Below are positions 55,090 to 64,000 of a DNA stretch of 64,000 nucleotides, one piece after another (position 1 is the first letter of the stretch; each line of letters begins with the position of its first letter). Origin of the DNA: Microglena sp. YARC (taxonomy: Eukaryota; Chlorophyta; Chlorophyceae; Chlamydomonadales; Chlamydomonadaceae); contig CM039463.1 in NCBI GenBank assembly GCA_022414725.1, positions 35,099,500-35,163,499 on the forward strand. The letters run 5' to 3'. The notes beneath the pieces were generated by a model. It did no database searches and had not been told where the DNA came from. It saw only the letters and a list, made by a program, of their open reading frames with translations. A program made the translations under genes and the position numbers.

Positions 55090-55360
55090 TAGAGGACTAG
55101 TACTGCATGGACCCAACAGCCCCATACCCTCCAAAGAAGAGAGGGCAGGGCTCCATGTAGGGGCCCCAACGGCTCTCCCGGCCACCCACACAACACCCAC
55201 CCCCACACTCAGGGCCCATGGCCCTTTGCAACAGTCCATGACCCCCCCCCCCCCCCCCTCCCCCCAACAGCCCCCAGACCCTCCAAAGAAGAGAGGGCAG
55301 GGCTCCATGTAGGGGCCAGGCCAAGAACTTCCCCGGCCGTGAGAAGCTCCCTAACTTTCC
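55090..55360 (+). repeat. Two-copy repeat of about 150 bp
   Basis: CCCTCCAAAGAAGAGAGGGC and AGGGCTCCATGTAGGGGCC occur at about 55128-55170 and 55280-55318, with CCCCCAACAGCCCC before the second, around a C tract (55242-55262). No gene recognised. Confidence 0.75.
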
Positions 55361-55369
55361 AAGTACTGC

Positions 55370-55700
55370 ATGGACCAGTGCTGCTCTCACTTGTACTGCT
55401 TTTCCCTGTACTGCTTATAGATGTACTGCTTTGACAGGTGCTGTTTTTGTCCTGTTTTCTATTGAGAGACTCGCTTTGCTTTGTCCTGTACTGCCTGGTT
55501 CTGTAACTGGCCTGAACTTGTACTGTTTCTGTCCTGTACTGCATGGACTCGTACTGCTTGGGCGTATATTGCTTTGACTTGTGCTGCTTTCACCTGTCCT
55601 GTTTTGACCCGAGCAGCTTTGACCTATGCTACCTTGACGTGTACTGCTCCGACTTGTGCTGCCTTGACGTGTACTCCTTTGACTCGTACTGCGAGAAGGT
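55370..55700 (+). repeat. About 15-bp array (CTTGTACTGCTTTGA)
   Basis: Degenerate units such as TGTACTGCTTTGACA, TGTGCTGCTTTCACC and CGTACTGCTTGGGCG fill the segment. It resembles the CTGTA word of intron 3. Confidence 0.85.
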
Positions 55701-55819
55701 ACGAAGACGATGGCAACCAGCCATGTGCGAGATGTGCCAGTGGCCTTGAAGTGACAACGAGAAGATGTACAGATTGGATGAAGCGTCGATATAACATTCC
55801 ACTGCTTGGTTCCCTCCCT

Positions 55820-56300
55820 GGCATACACTTACGAGGTGCCGGCGTAATGTGAAATACTTAATATACATATAGGAGAGATATTACACTTGATATACACATG
55901 TATACACTTTATACATACACTTACGAGGTGCGGCGTAATGTAAATACTTATATACATATATATACACTTGATATACACATGTATACACTTTATACATACA
56001 CTTATGAGGTGCGGCGTAATGCATCTATTTATATACACTTTATATACACATATATGCGCGCAAGGTGTGCAGGGATTTGCTTTTTCTCCGCTGTATATAG
56101 GGATGCTACTTTTGACCGGGTACCGTTTTGGCCCACAATTATCGCTATGCTTTTTATGTGTGCGCCTAAATGGCCCTAAAAAGCTATAAACTCCACTGGC
56201 CCTAAAAGCTATACACTTACTTACGAGGTTTCAACGTAATGTATTATGTTCATCGTATATAATTATGAGGTGCGACGTAATGTATACATATTTATGTATA
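55820..56300 (+). repeat. About 60-85 bp array with TACGAGGTGCGGCGTAATGT
   Basis: Copies begin at about 55828, 55918, 55999, 56217 and 56260, with TATACACTTTATACATACAC between. A candidate BBS1 exon lies inside (56073). A G run of over 35 follows at about 56312-56350. Confidence 0.85.
56073..56150 (+). CDS. BBS1: Candidate BBS1 exon 10 (C-terminal ear domain)
   Basis: After GGTGTGCAG the phase-2 frame reads ICFFSAVYRDATFDRVPFWP, comparable to human [20 protein letters not shown]. The phase fits the donor predicted at 55081. The similarity is short and the 3' border is unknown, so this is an inference. Confidence 0.4.
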
Positions 56301-56309
56301 TCGTACACC

Positions 56310-56352
<43 letters not shown>

Positions 56353-56880
56353 AGAATAAACCGAACTGACCGCATGTTCGGAAGTTGTTATTTTTGACCC
56401 CTGGGGACCCCCCCATGCGCCACCCCTTTGAGACCTCATATCTAGACACCAGACAGTATTACATAGTGAATGGGGGTCCATGAGCATCATCACGTCAAGG
56501 CCTTTCCAACCATATAACCAAAAGATACACAATATCAAGTTTGGACACAGATTTGTATTTTTAATTTATTTTTAAAACTTTCTTGGGCGCTAAGCGATCG
56601 TAGAGTTTTTTTTGGGGGGGGGGAGGGAGGCAGGGGAAGGGGAGGGGGGGGAAGGTGTGTGTGGGGGGGTGTGTGGCGGTGGGGGGCTTGACCCTAGGCT
56701 CAACTTCTTTAGGAACCTCGTAGGGGACCAGAATTCAGAACGGCACATCCGAACGCGCTGCGCGAGCGCCTTTTCCGCGCCAACTGCCGCTCGTTGCGAA
56801 GCTGGGCGCGAAGGTCTGGGTGACGTCCAGCTTGGATGTACCTTCCAGGAGATCCACCAATTACACCCAGCGTGTAACTT
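56310..56880 (+). other. G-rich stretch before the last candidate exon
   Basis: A G run (about 56312-56350), purine-rich GGGGGGGAGGGAGG around 56617-56690, and unique GC-rich sequence (56700-56880). The frames crossing the G runs are artefacts. No gene seen besides the BBS1 candidate pieces. Confidence 0.5.
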
Positions 56881-56885
56881 ACTAA

Positions 56886-57040
56886 TGCCCGCAGATTCGC
56901 ACTCCTCTCGTCGAGACATACAGTCATTGGTGTACCTCAAGCTCGAAAGATCGCACTGGCAAGGAAGTTATCGACATCGTGCGACTGCAGATTCACACTC
57001 CTCTCGTGGAGACGTACTCATTGGTGTACCTCGAAAACGG
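56886..57040 (+). CDS. BBS1: Candidate BBS1 C-terminal exon, internally duplicated
   Basis: After ACTTACTAATGCCCGCAG the frame reads IRTPLVETYS, then SSKDRTGKEVIDIVRLQ, then a second TPLVETYSLVYLENG. This fits human [20 protein letters not shown], the end of the BBS1 ear domain. The block GCAGATTC(G/A)CACTCCTCTC is present at 56896 and 56989 with different downstream bases, so copied exon edges occur here too. Which copy is used and where the stop lies cannot be decided. Confidence 0.45.
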
Positions 57041-57330
57041 TGATCAGGACACAGATATGCTGGTGTGGGTGGGTGGGTGGGTGGGTGCGCGGGTTTGGCT
57101 TGCACAGTGGGTGCCATTGGAAGATGGTGCTGAAACGAGTAGATGCGAGTAAAATGGGGTGGGAATGATCAGGACACAGATATGCTGGTGTGTGTGTGGG
57201 TGGGTGGGTGCGCGGGTTTGGCTTGCACAGTGTGTGCCATTGGATGATGGTGCTGAAACGAGTAGATGTGTACTCATTGGTGTACCTCGGCTCAAAAAAT
57301 CGTACTGGCAAGGAAGTTACATGAGGTCAA
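57041..57330 (+). repeat. About 125-bp duplication with a third C-terminal exon copy
   Basis: GATCAGGACACAGATATGCT, GGTTTGGCTTGCACAGTG and GATGGTGCTGAAACGAGTAG occur twice (57041-57150, 57167-57266). GTACTCATTGGTGTACCTCG plus AATCGTACTGGCAAGGAAGT (57267-57322) is a third copy of the LVYL..RTGKEV segment; it ends in TGA soon after. Confidence 0.8.
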
Positions 57331-57519
57331 ATACAAGTGGGAAAACGGTCGGACCCCCACCCAGCCACCCCACCCCCTCACCATCATTCTCGGCCGCGCC
57401 GTGGGTGTATCAAGCATGATATTTTTTTTTTATCGACTATTGCTCGCGGTTCTCTAATCCATGTTAAACATGCGGTATCGATTTTTTTTTTCTTGCCCCC
57501 CCCTCGTCGTACACAGCTT

Positions 57520-57950
57520 TGTGTTATTATGATGTATCTATTAATATAGATGTTTATGTATACCTTACACATGCGTTATTATGTATGCATTAATATGTGT
57601 GTTTATGTGTACCTTACACATGTTATGATGTATATTTTAATATGTATGTTTTATGTGTAACCTTCCAATGTTATTATGTATAGATTTTAATATGTGTGTT
57701 TATGTGTACCTTACACATGTTATTATGTATATTTTAATATGTATGTTTATGTGTACCTTCCACATGTTATTATGTATATTTTAATGTGTATGTTTATGTG
57801 TACCTTCCACATGGTATTATGTATATTTTAATATGTATGTTTATGTGTACCTTACACATGCGTTATTATGTATGCATTAATATGTATTGTATTATGTGTA
57901 TCGCACACATGTATTATGGTATATTTTAATATACATAATCGCAAAATTTA
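57520..57950 (+). repeat. About 50-bp AT-rich tandem array
   Basis: The unit TATGTTTATGTGTACCTTAC plus ACATGTTATTATGTATATTT recurs about eight times. It follows the presumed end of BBS1. Confidence 0.9.
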
Positions 57951-58620
57951 ATTATCTCTGTGGCATGGACTCAGGGCCCTAGTCATTAATACGATCGTTT
58001 CGGGTTCAGTTCATGCGTTTCCCCCCTGTTTCAGTCCCTCCTGATATCGTTTCGGGTTCAGTTCTGTTTCAATAGCTTATGTCTTTTACCGACATAAAAT
58101 AGAATACAAAAGTAAAATGAAATGAAATAAAAGAATACAATGATAACATGAAATCAACTGTTATTGAAATCTTATCGTTCCATCTGAGGCGTGAGCTGTT
58201 AGCTTGTTTCCCCCCTGTTTCAGTCCCTCCTGATATCAAGGTTGGGCAAGTCCCATGAGCCTATTTGGCTACCCTTGGACTGTACAATATAACACACAGA
58301 TTATACATAGCACTCATTTGTTGTCATATATATTTGAAGTCATAGACATACACTGGTGAGATGAGACACAATACACCACTGTTTACACCACTGTCTATCA
58401 GGGTACTACATTTTGTCATTTTAGGGTGCGCTTTTAACGCAACTGCCTCCTTTTGGGTTGTGCTTTTAACTCAAGTGGAAACAGAAATCTGCACGCTGCG
58501 GCCAGAGTGGGTTTTAAAAATTGCGTCAATCGCGCAGTCGGGCTCCAAACCTTGCAAGTCATGTAGCACCCTGCTTTATACACACAAGAAACATATCTAC
58601 ATGTATATGTTTCTTGTTTG
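57951..58620. other. Region without a recognisable gene
   Basis: It contains GTTTCGGGTTCAGTTC twice (about 57997 and 58049) and CCCCCCTGTTTCAGTCCCTC twice (58020 and 58209). GTTGGGCAAGTCC..AGCCTATTTGGC (about 58242) matches 62868, so both regions carry the same repeat end. Confidence 0.5.
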
Positions 58621-58734
58621 GCCTACGCGTAGCAGCTTCTAGGCAGATCCCTTTCCCCATCCTTCGGCAGAATCTTAAGCTAGGTCGTGTGTTTCTGGTA
58701 TGGCATGCCCAACGCAGCTGAAAGCTTTGGTTTT

Positions 58735-58980
58735 TTGGCGGAGCCCTCCTTCGTGGGGCGGGAGCCCCAGTGTTACCCATTTGTCCGTCCATCCATCCGT
58801 CTGACCGTGATGAAGCCCGACACGTCAGCCAACGGTCTCGTAACTAACTCGCTTCCGTTGCCACGTCGCTCCCTCGAAGTTCTAGTTGTGACTAGTTGTG
58901 AAAGGATTCTGTGGTCTTCCGACACAAACCAGCGACACCGAGGATTCAGTTTGGATGGCGTTGCCACTCATACACAAAAG
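58735..58980 (+). repeat. Dispersed repeat, related to the copy in intron 4
   Basis: GGGAGCCCCAGTGTTACCC, GTCAGCCAACGGTCTCGTAA, CTAACTCGCTTCCGTTGCCA follow the order of the minus strand of 31950-32140. The word CGACACCGAGGATTCAG (about 58931) also occurs at about 43730. Confidence 0.6.
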
Positions 58981-58984
58981 TAGG

Positions 58985-59345
58985 CGCACTTAGGGTCGGT
59001 GGGCTTGAGCCAGTGGGCAGCTGGTGGAGCTGGCTGGAAGCTGCCATGCCTAGCCCCAAAAAGAAGCAGTTGTAGCTGAAAGATTAGGGCTTGGCCCAGT
59101 GGGTGGCTGCTGGAGCTAGCTGGAAGCTGCCATGCCTAGCCCCAAAAAGAAGGATTTGTAGCTGAAAGCTTAGGGCTTGTCCCAGTGGGTGGCTGGCGGA
59201 GCTGGCTGGAAGCTGCCATGCTTAGCCCCCAAAAGAAGCAGTGGTAGTCGATATATTTGAAGTCAGAGGCATAAGTGGCTGGCCTCAGTGGCTGGCTAAT
59301 GGAGCTACGCGGAAGCTGCAATGATTAGCCCAAAAATTGAAACAG
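58985..59345 (+). repeat. About 90-110 bp tandem array (four copies)
   Basis: The unit GAGCTGGCTGGAAGCTGCCA, TGCCTAGCCCCAAAAAGAAG, CAGTTGTAGCTGAAAGCTTA recurs, and the last copy changes into GAAACAGTGTACGTAGCTGA. Related sequence is at 62930-63070, on the other side of the LINE relic. Confidence 0.88.
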
Positions 59346-59389
59346 TGTACGTAGCTGACCATTGCCTGTCCTTCAAGTGCGCACGTAGG

Positions 59390-62300
59390 AAACTTAATTG
59401 ATGACCTTGATAACAAGGTACCCAGGAGGGTATCTTGCGACAAAGTAACTAACACAATGGGTAAACACCTTCTGAATGTCTGCAAGGATAATAATATTGT
59501 GATTTTGAATGGTCGTCTTCAAGGAGACAAACATCCAGTTAAGGGAGGGAGTTTTACCTTTGAAGCTAGAGGTCGTAAGGGGAACAGCCTCATTGATTAT
59601 TATTACCCACCACCCACCTACCCACTCACGGCCACTTACCACCATACCTACCTACCATCCATACCTACCCTACCCACCCATACCTACCTACCACTAGAGT
59701 TTTACCGTTGAAGCCAGAGGTCGTAAGGGGAACAGCCTCATTGATTATTTCATAGCGTCGCCCCGAACTTGCTTTTTGACAATGGATGAGAACCCCCCCG
59801 CAAGGGGAACTCCCTCAGAGTCTCATTCCCAGTGTGTGTACGTGACTTGACAGACCACGGCTGTGTAGCATTAAGAATACACATCCCTAAGGCTGTCAAG
59901 AAGAATCAGCACTTAACAAATAGTTTGAAGTATAATTTCAGACCCCAAATTATGGAAACTTTCACTAGTATCCTTAATTCAGAGGAAATGTGCAGCAAAT
60001 TGGCATGCATTGGGAACGTCAACGTAGGCCCTGTGGAATCCTATGAATCTCAATGAGGTGATAGCAAATCTCTTCAGGAGGTAACACAGAGACATTGGAA
60101 AGGTGATTGCTGGCAATCAACAAGCTGGTCTACCTAGGAATGGACCGACAAACTCTTGGTATAATGCGGATTGTAGGAATCTGAGGAAACAATGGAAAGA
60201 TCTCCAGAGAGAAACTGGTATTGATGGCCATGCTACGAAAGTAGCGAGGGCGCAAGACCGGAATCTAACTAGAAGATTAAGTAGAGAAGCTAAGGCCCAG
60301 AATGCGAAGTCCCTGATTGATAAGTTAAAGAAGAGTCCACGTTTGTTCTGGAAGGAGTACAAGGGAAGTAGTAGCAAATGTCCTCGTGAATGTGGAGGAA
60401 TGGGCCTAAACACTTCGCAAGCACTTCCACCTTCCTTAGAGAGCATGTTCAGACAGAAGTAACCCAATGTCCTTGAAATAGGACATCGCAGCTGCAAGTG
60501 TGTTGAATTACTGAGCCATCTCTGAGACTGAGGTCTTTATACGAGCTTATACCAACATTCAACGGAACAAAGCGTTGGAGTAGATGGTATACTGCTGAGT
60601 TCTATTCTATTAGAGACCAAATAGTAAGGAGATCCCCCTTCTTCCCCCAACTCAAACATATTAGTCCTATAATCACGAAACTGTTCAATCCATCTGAGTG
60701 ATGACTATGTTAGTCAATGTGCAGATAGTGCCATTACCCCTATTCCTAAATCAAAGGATTCTCACTGAGTATGATACTATAGAGGAATTGAGCGGTTGGA
60801 TCAAGTCCTACCTACAATTGTCTCTATGGTTTTGAAGGGGGGGACCAATTGGGCCGAAACAATGTCGAAACGTGCTGGTGGGCAATTTGGTTTTAGACCA
60901 AATAGGAGCACTGTAGATGCAGCTTTTTATACTGCGCCACACGGGTGGTTAGCTTTACATTAAAAAAATGGCAGTCTTTGTGCTTTCATTGACTTTCAGA
61001 AAGGCTTATGACAAGTGTCAAAACAGAAACATCTTTGGAGCTGCCTTGAACAGATGGGTATTTACGGCAACTACCTAATACCCTGAAACATGTATAACAA
61101 GTCCGTCGAGAGAGTACGTGTAGGCAATCGTATTACTCTCTTCTTTGCTGAGGCAGGCGTTAGACAGGAGATAATCTTTCCCGCGCTTTTTATTTGGTCT
61201 CTTTATGATTGACCAACTGGAGAATTACTTTACCAATAAATGTGGTGAAGAGGAAGGTATCAGAATTGCTTGATAACATTTGCAGAGTTAATTTTGTATG
61301 TCCCGATGATCTAGCTATCATGAGCGAGTCACAGTCAGGCTTTACAGATTTATATTCAATTATTTGGAAAGAGTTCTGTCAAGCCTTACAAGATGGAAGT
61401 AAACATATCTTAAATCTTGAAGTTTGTTGTTTTTAATAGCGACCTTATAAATTGGAGAATGACCTATAAATGGCAGTTTAAAGGCGCAAGACTTCCCATT
61501 AAGGAGGAGTTTGTGTAATTTAGGGATTCCTCTTTAAGGGGAAACACGGCAGGAATGGTGGCACACACGATGCGCCTCGGAGAGACAGCGTGTTTGCCGC
61601 CAAAACAGGGGCACTCATGGGCACATCTGGAAACGGTGCAATGAGATGGATCTCGCAAATGCCAATATCCTGAGTTACCATTATGGCACACTTATACAAC
61701 CTATCCTTAATTACGGGTGTGAAGTGTGGGCTCCAGACCGTCTTGGTAATATTAATACTTCTTACGGTCTCGAAGGAAAATGTGAACACTAATCAGAATA
61801 AGTTTATGAAAGGGCTGCTCGGCGTTTAGAGCGAACACCTCTACCGACTTGGTCTTCAATGAATTCGATAAGTCACCTACATGGGCTCAATAGTTGAGAC
61901 AATGTATTGACTTTTGGAATAAAATCGTTGACCGTAAGGACAATGATTTTGTGAAAATAACCTTGCTAGAGAATGTTCTAATGGCATACCAGAGATAGCA
62001 AAAACATGCTGGTCTCTGGATTACTGCGATGCATTCAGAGATTAGGTTAGACATACATACACACCTGGCCATCAGGGAAGGTGGTGGTGACGACCAGACA
62101 TATATAAGAATGCAATCATAATCGCACAATTAAATTATCAACCCAGCTGATGGAACATTTTCTCTGATGATATTCACAGATAATCAAGACGTCAACTGAG
62201 CAAGATTGACTTAGGAAAAATTGATGAAGGCATCTCTAAAATAACAGACATTGACTGGCAATCCCTGAGTACATTGGTGATAACCAAGGAAGCGGATTAA

Positions 62301-62700
62301 AACTATTACGTATACGGATTGGATGTGCTGCAGAGGATAGAAACCATAGTTCAACGTACATAACTTATTAAACAATAGGGATGATGAATTAAAATGCATA
62401 GCCAGAACTACGTCTTCGAGCCCACAACTTGACTGTCGATGCAGAAAAGGCGTACCTCTCGTTCTTGGAGGAATTGCAGGGCTGGTATGGGTGGTTTGAC
62501 GGTAGAAGAGGTAGCGAAGATGAATGCCATTCATATTTAGATGTTCGTTATACGCGGAGGATAGAAAAATATTTTTGGGGAAAATGAACATTGAACCTGA
62601 TTGTGGAAAAAACTCCAGTATGAAGCTGGTTCATGAATCCTGAATTCCTTTGGAGGATGGAAATACTTAATCAATCGGATTCAAATTTATAAAAATGGAT
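59390..62700 (+). pseudogene. Heavily decayed LINE (endonuclease to zinc finger)
   Basis: In order: end of an APE-type endonuclease (GKHLLNVCKDNNIVILNGR, GSFTFEARGRKGNSLIDY, LTDHGCVALRI), a linker helix (FWKEYKGSS), reverse transcriptase pieces (GNLVLDQIGA for QFGFRPNRST, FRKAYDK, CPDDLAIMSES where YADD is expected), the post-RT block (LIQPILNYGCEVWAPDRLGN) and the C-terminal end (about 62560-62650). Stops and frameshifts are everywhere, so it is dead. It belongs to the same wider family as the LINE pieces at 29.8, 44.0 and possibly 15.9 kb. Confidence 0.8.
59549..59750 (+). repeat. Coding segment of the LINE duplicated around a microsatellite
   Basis: GAGTTTTACCTTTGAAGCTA to CCTCATTGATTATT (59549-59600) is repeated at 59696-59748. 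Between them stands (ACCTACC/CCACC)n. Only the second copy continues into the downstream endonuclease sequence. Confidence 0.9.
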
Positions 62701-62739
62701 AATAACGCAAAACATTAAAATTATCATCCCAGCTGAGAT

Positions 62740-63075
62740 GATGATTTAATAATATTGTAGAATTAAATTATCACATTGTAGCCGACACTCAGGGCCCCCC
62801 GTCGGTTTTTAAAACGGATTGTTTGTGCTCAGTTCATCAGTGCTTGTTCTTTTAAGCCCTTCCTATACGTTGGGCAAGTCCTTTTTTAGCCTATTTGGCC
62901 TTACCCCTTGGACTGAACATAATACAAGTGGCTGGCCCCAGTGGCTGGCGAATGGAGCTGGCTGATAGAGCTGGCGAATGGAAGCTTGGCGTCTGGAAGC
63001 TGCCATGAGCTAGTGGGAAGCTGCCATTAGTAGACCAAAAAATGAAACAGTGTACGTAGCTGACCATTGCCGTAC
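62740..63075 (+). repeat. Repeat end shared with 58.2 and 59.3 kb
   Basis: GTTGGGCAAGTCC and AGCCTATTTGGC match 58242-58275. GAAACAGTGTACGTAGCTGA then CCATTGCC matches 59340-59368. Confidence 0.7.
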
Positions 63076-63084
63076 TTTCCCTGC

Positions 63085-64000
63085 AGTTGGAGTTCTTTGC
63101 TAGACCTGAAAGTGGCAGTGACCACCATCTCGGTTGTGATGTTGAGCCCGCACAGCAGCATGCCAATCTTGCAGGCTCAGCTGCGTATGGCCTTGTGTCA
63201 GAGGGGGGGGGGCCCGGGCATTTAAAAAGGGGCAGCGGGACAATAAAAAGGAGGAAAATCTTAAAACAAATTTTGAGGCGGGGAAAGGGTATTGACAATT
63301 ACAAGTTGACGCTGTTGTGATGCTGAGCCGGCTTGACGAGGGATGAGGCGGTCATGACCAATTGAAGTACAACACCACCTTTGTTGTGATGATCAGCCCG
63401 CATAGCAGCATGCAGGCCCATCTTGCAGGCCCAGCTGCGCATGCCAAAGCAGCCTGCGCAATGCCATAGCAGGCCTTTGCATCTTGCAGGCCCAGCTGCG
63501 TATGCCGTAGTCAGAGCTGGAGGAGGAATGAGGAGGTTGTGACAAGGAGAAGTTGACGCCGTTTTTGATGTTCAGCGGGCCCTTGGCGAGGGATTGAGGC
63601 AGGTAATGATCAGTGCAACAACAACCATTCTCGTTGTATGTTGAGGCCCGCCATAGCAGGATGCCAATCTTGCAGGGCTCGGCTGGTGTATGCCTTGTCA
63701 GAGATGGAGAGTAATGGGTAGTATTGATCACCTGGAAAGTGCACATCACTTGGTTTTGATGTACAGCCCCCATAAGAGCATGCCAAATCTTGGCAGGCTC
63801 GCTGCCGTATGCCTCGGCTGTCAAAGCGTGAAGGAAGGAACAGCAGCATTGACAAGTTAAGAAGTTGACGCCCTTATTTGATGTTGAGCCGGCCTGACAA
63901 GGAATGAGGCGGTCATGATCAGTGGAGTGCAACATCATCTTGTTGTGATGTACAGCCCCCATAGCAGCATGCCAATCTTGCAGCTCGCTGTGATGCTATG
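63085..64000 (+). repeat. About 120-240 bp repeat block to the window end
   Basis: GCATGCCAATCTTGCAGGC and GTTGTGATGTTGAGCCCGCA-like words recur at about 63137-63175, 63388-63425, 63635-63680, 63750-63795 and 63950-63985, with GAAGTTGACGCCGTTTTTGA and GAGGCGGTCATGATCAGTG between. Many one-base indels separate the copies. It continues past the window. No gene supported. Confidence 0.75.

Larger units (their letters stand above)
17411..57330 (+). other. BBS1: BBS1 gene (BBSome subunit 1), very long introns
   Basis: Eight exons with GT/AG borders and matching phases reproduce the BBS1 order: WLDA..DP, NLRPY, the helical insert, DAVSCLVVGTE, GLIR, ALSNGE with RIYSDR, FGRYGREDSTLI and GPPPEQ. A damaged ninth exon adds LYVEQT, MH.IF and GLGP.F. 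BBS1 has an N-terminal beta-propeller that binds ARL6/BBS3 and a C-terminal gamma-adaptin-ear-like domain. It is a core part of the BBSome, the coat that moves membrane proteins in and out of cilia. About 443 residues are clean over exons 1-8, in line with about 590 for animal BBS1. Introns range from 0.7 to 9.8 kb. The 3' end is uncertain. Confidence 0.93.

Noticed and set aside
56612..57043. 143-codon frame starting in a G-rich stretch
   Set aside because: The start lies in a G run, and the end overlaps the duplicated BBS1 C-terminal candidate in another frame.

Overview
The window is eukaryotic nuclear DNA: spliced exons with GT/AG borders, LTR and non-LTR retrotransposons, a tRNA-derived SINE, large satellite blocks and many homopolymer C tracts. 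The one host gene I recognise is BBS1 (Bardet-Biedl syndrome 1, a subunit of the ciliary BBSome coat), so the organism very probably builds cilia or flagella. A repeat-rich flagellate green alga (prasinophyte type) is my best guess, but that is inference from gene content and texture only.

Layout. 1-15.6 kb is a retrotransposon cluster of Copia-like LTR elements: element A (3' part only, cut by the window edge, carrying a solo LTR with a GTATT target duplication), element B (1906-6527, + strand, target duplication TACTT), and element C (6600-15627, - strand, target duplication GATAC) with the younger element D (10431-15059, - strand, target duplication GGAGG) inserted in its leader. None encodes an intact reverse transcriptase; B and C look non-autonomous, and D keeps a decayed Copia integrase segment. 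15.6-17.4 kb holds a LINE reverse-transcriptase relic, a worn LTR and a short three-copy repeat.

17.4-57.3 kb is one + strand gene, BBS1. Eight exons are clean and phase-compatible (17411-17668, 23655-23863, 24539-24758, 28222-28398, 33225-33353, 37052-37166, 42741-42883, 52639-52716). A ninth (54815-about 55080) is recognisable but broken by small indels. Two C-terminal pieces (about 56073-56150 and 56886-57040) are tentative. About 1.3 kb of coding sequence is spread over 40 kb because the introns are filled with tandem arrays, microsatellites and transposons.

The most notable feature is how the introns grew. At most of them, fragments of the neighbouring exon edge, including the splice site, have been copied repeatedly into the intron: the start of exon 2 (3 extra copies), end of exon 3 (1), end of exon 4 (about 14), end of exon 5 (dozens), start of exon 6 (1), end of exon 7 (2), both edges of exon 8, start of exon 9 (about 10) and a C-terminal exon (2 extra). 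The introns are therefore largely built from exon-intron junction duplications mixed with pentanucleotide and other short arrays. Later insertions include a zinc-finger fragment between inverted MITE-like arms (intron 1), a LINE (intron 4), SINEs (introns 4 and 7), a 69-bp-palindrome foldback element and a 3.4-kb insertion with PHD-like and recombinase-like reading frames (intron 6), and an almost 8-kb array of a 98-bp unit (intron 7).

57.4-64 kb has no gene I can support: tandem repeats, a dispersed repeat shared with intron 4, a heavily decayed LINE (59.4-62.7 kb) and a terminal repeat block. Single-base indels are frequent in the 98-bp array, the intron 8 array and exon 9, so some of this sequence may be noisy consensus rather than true variation.
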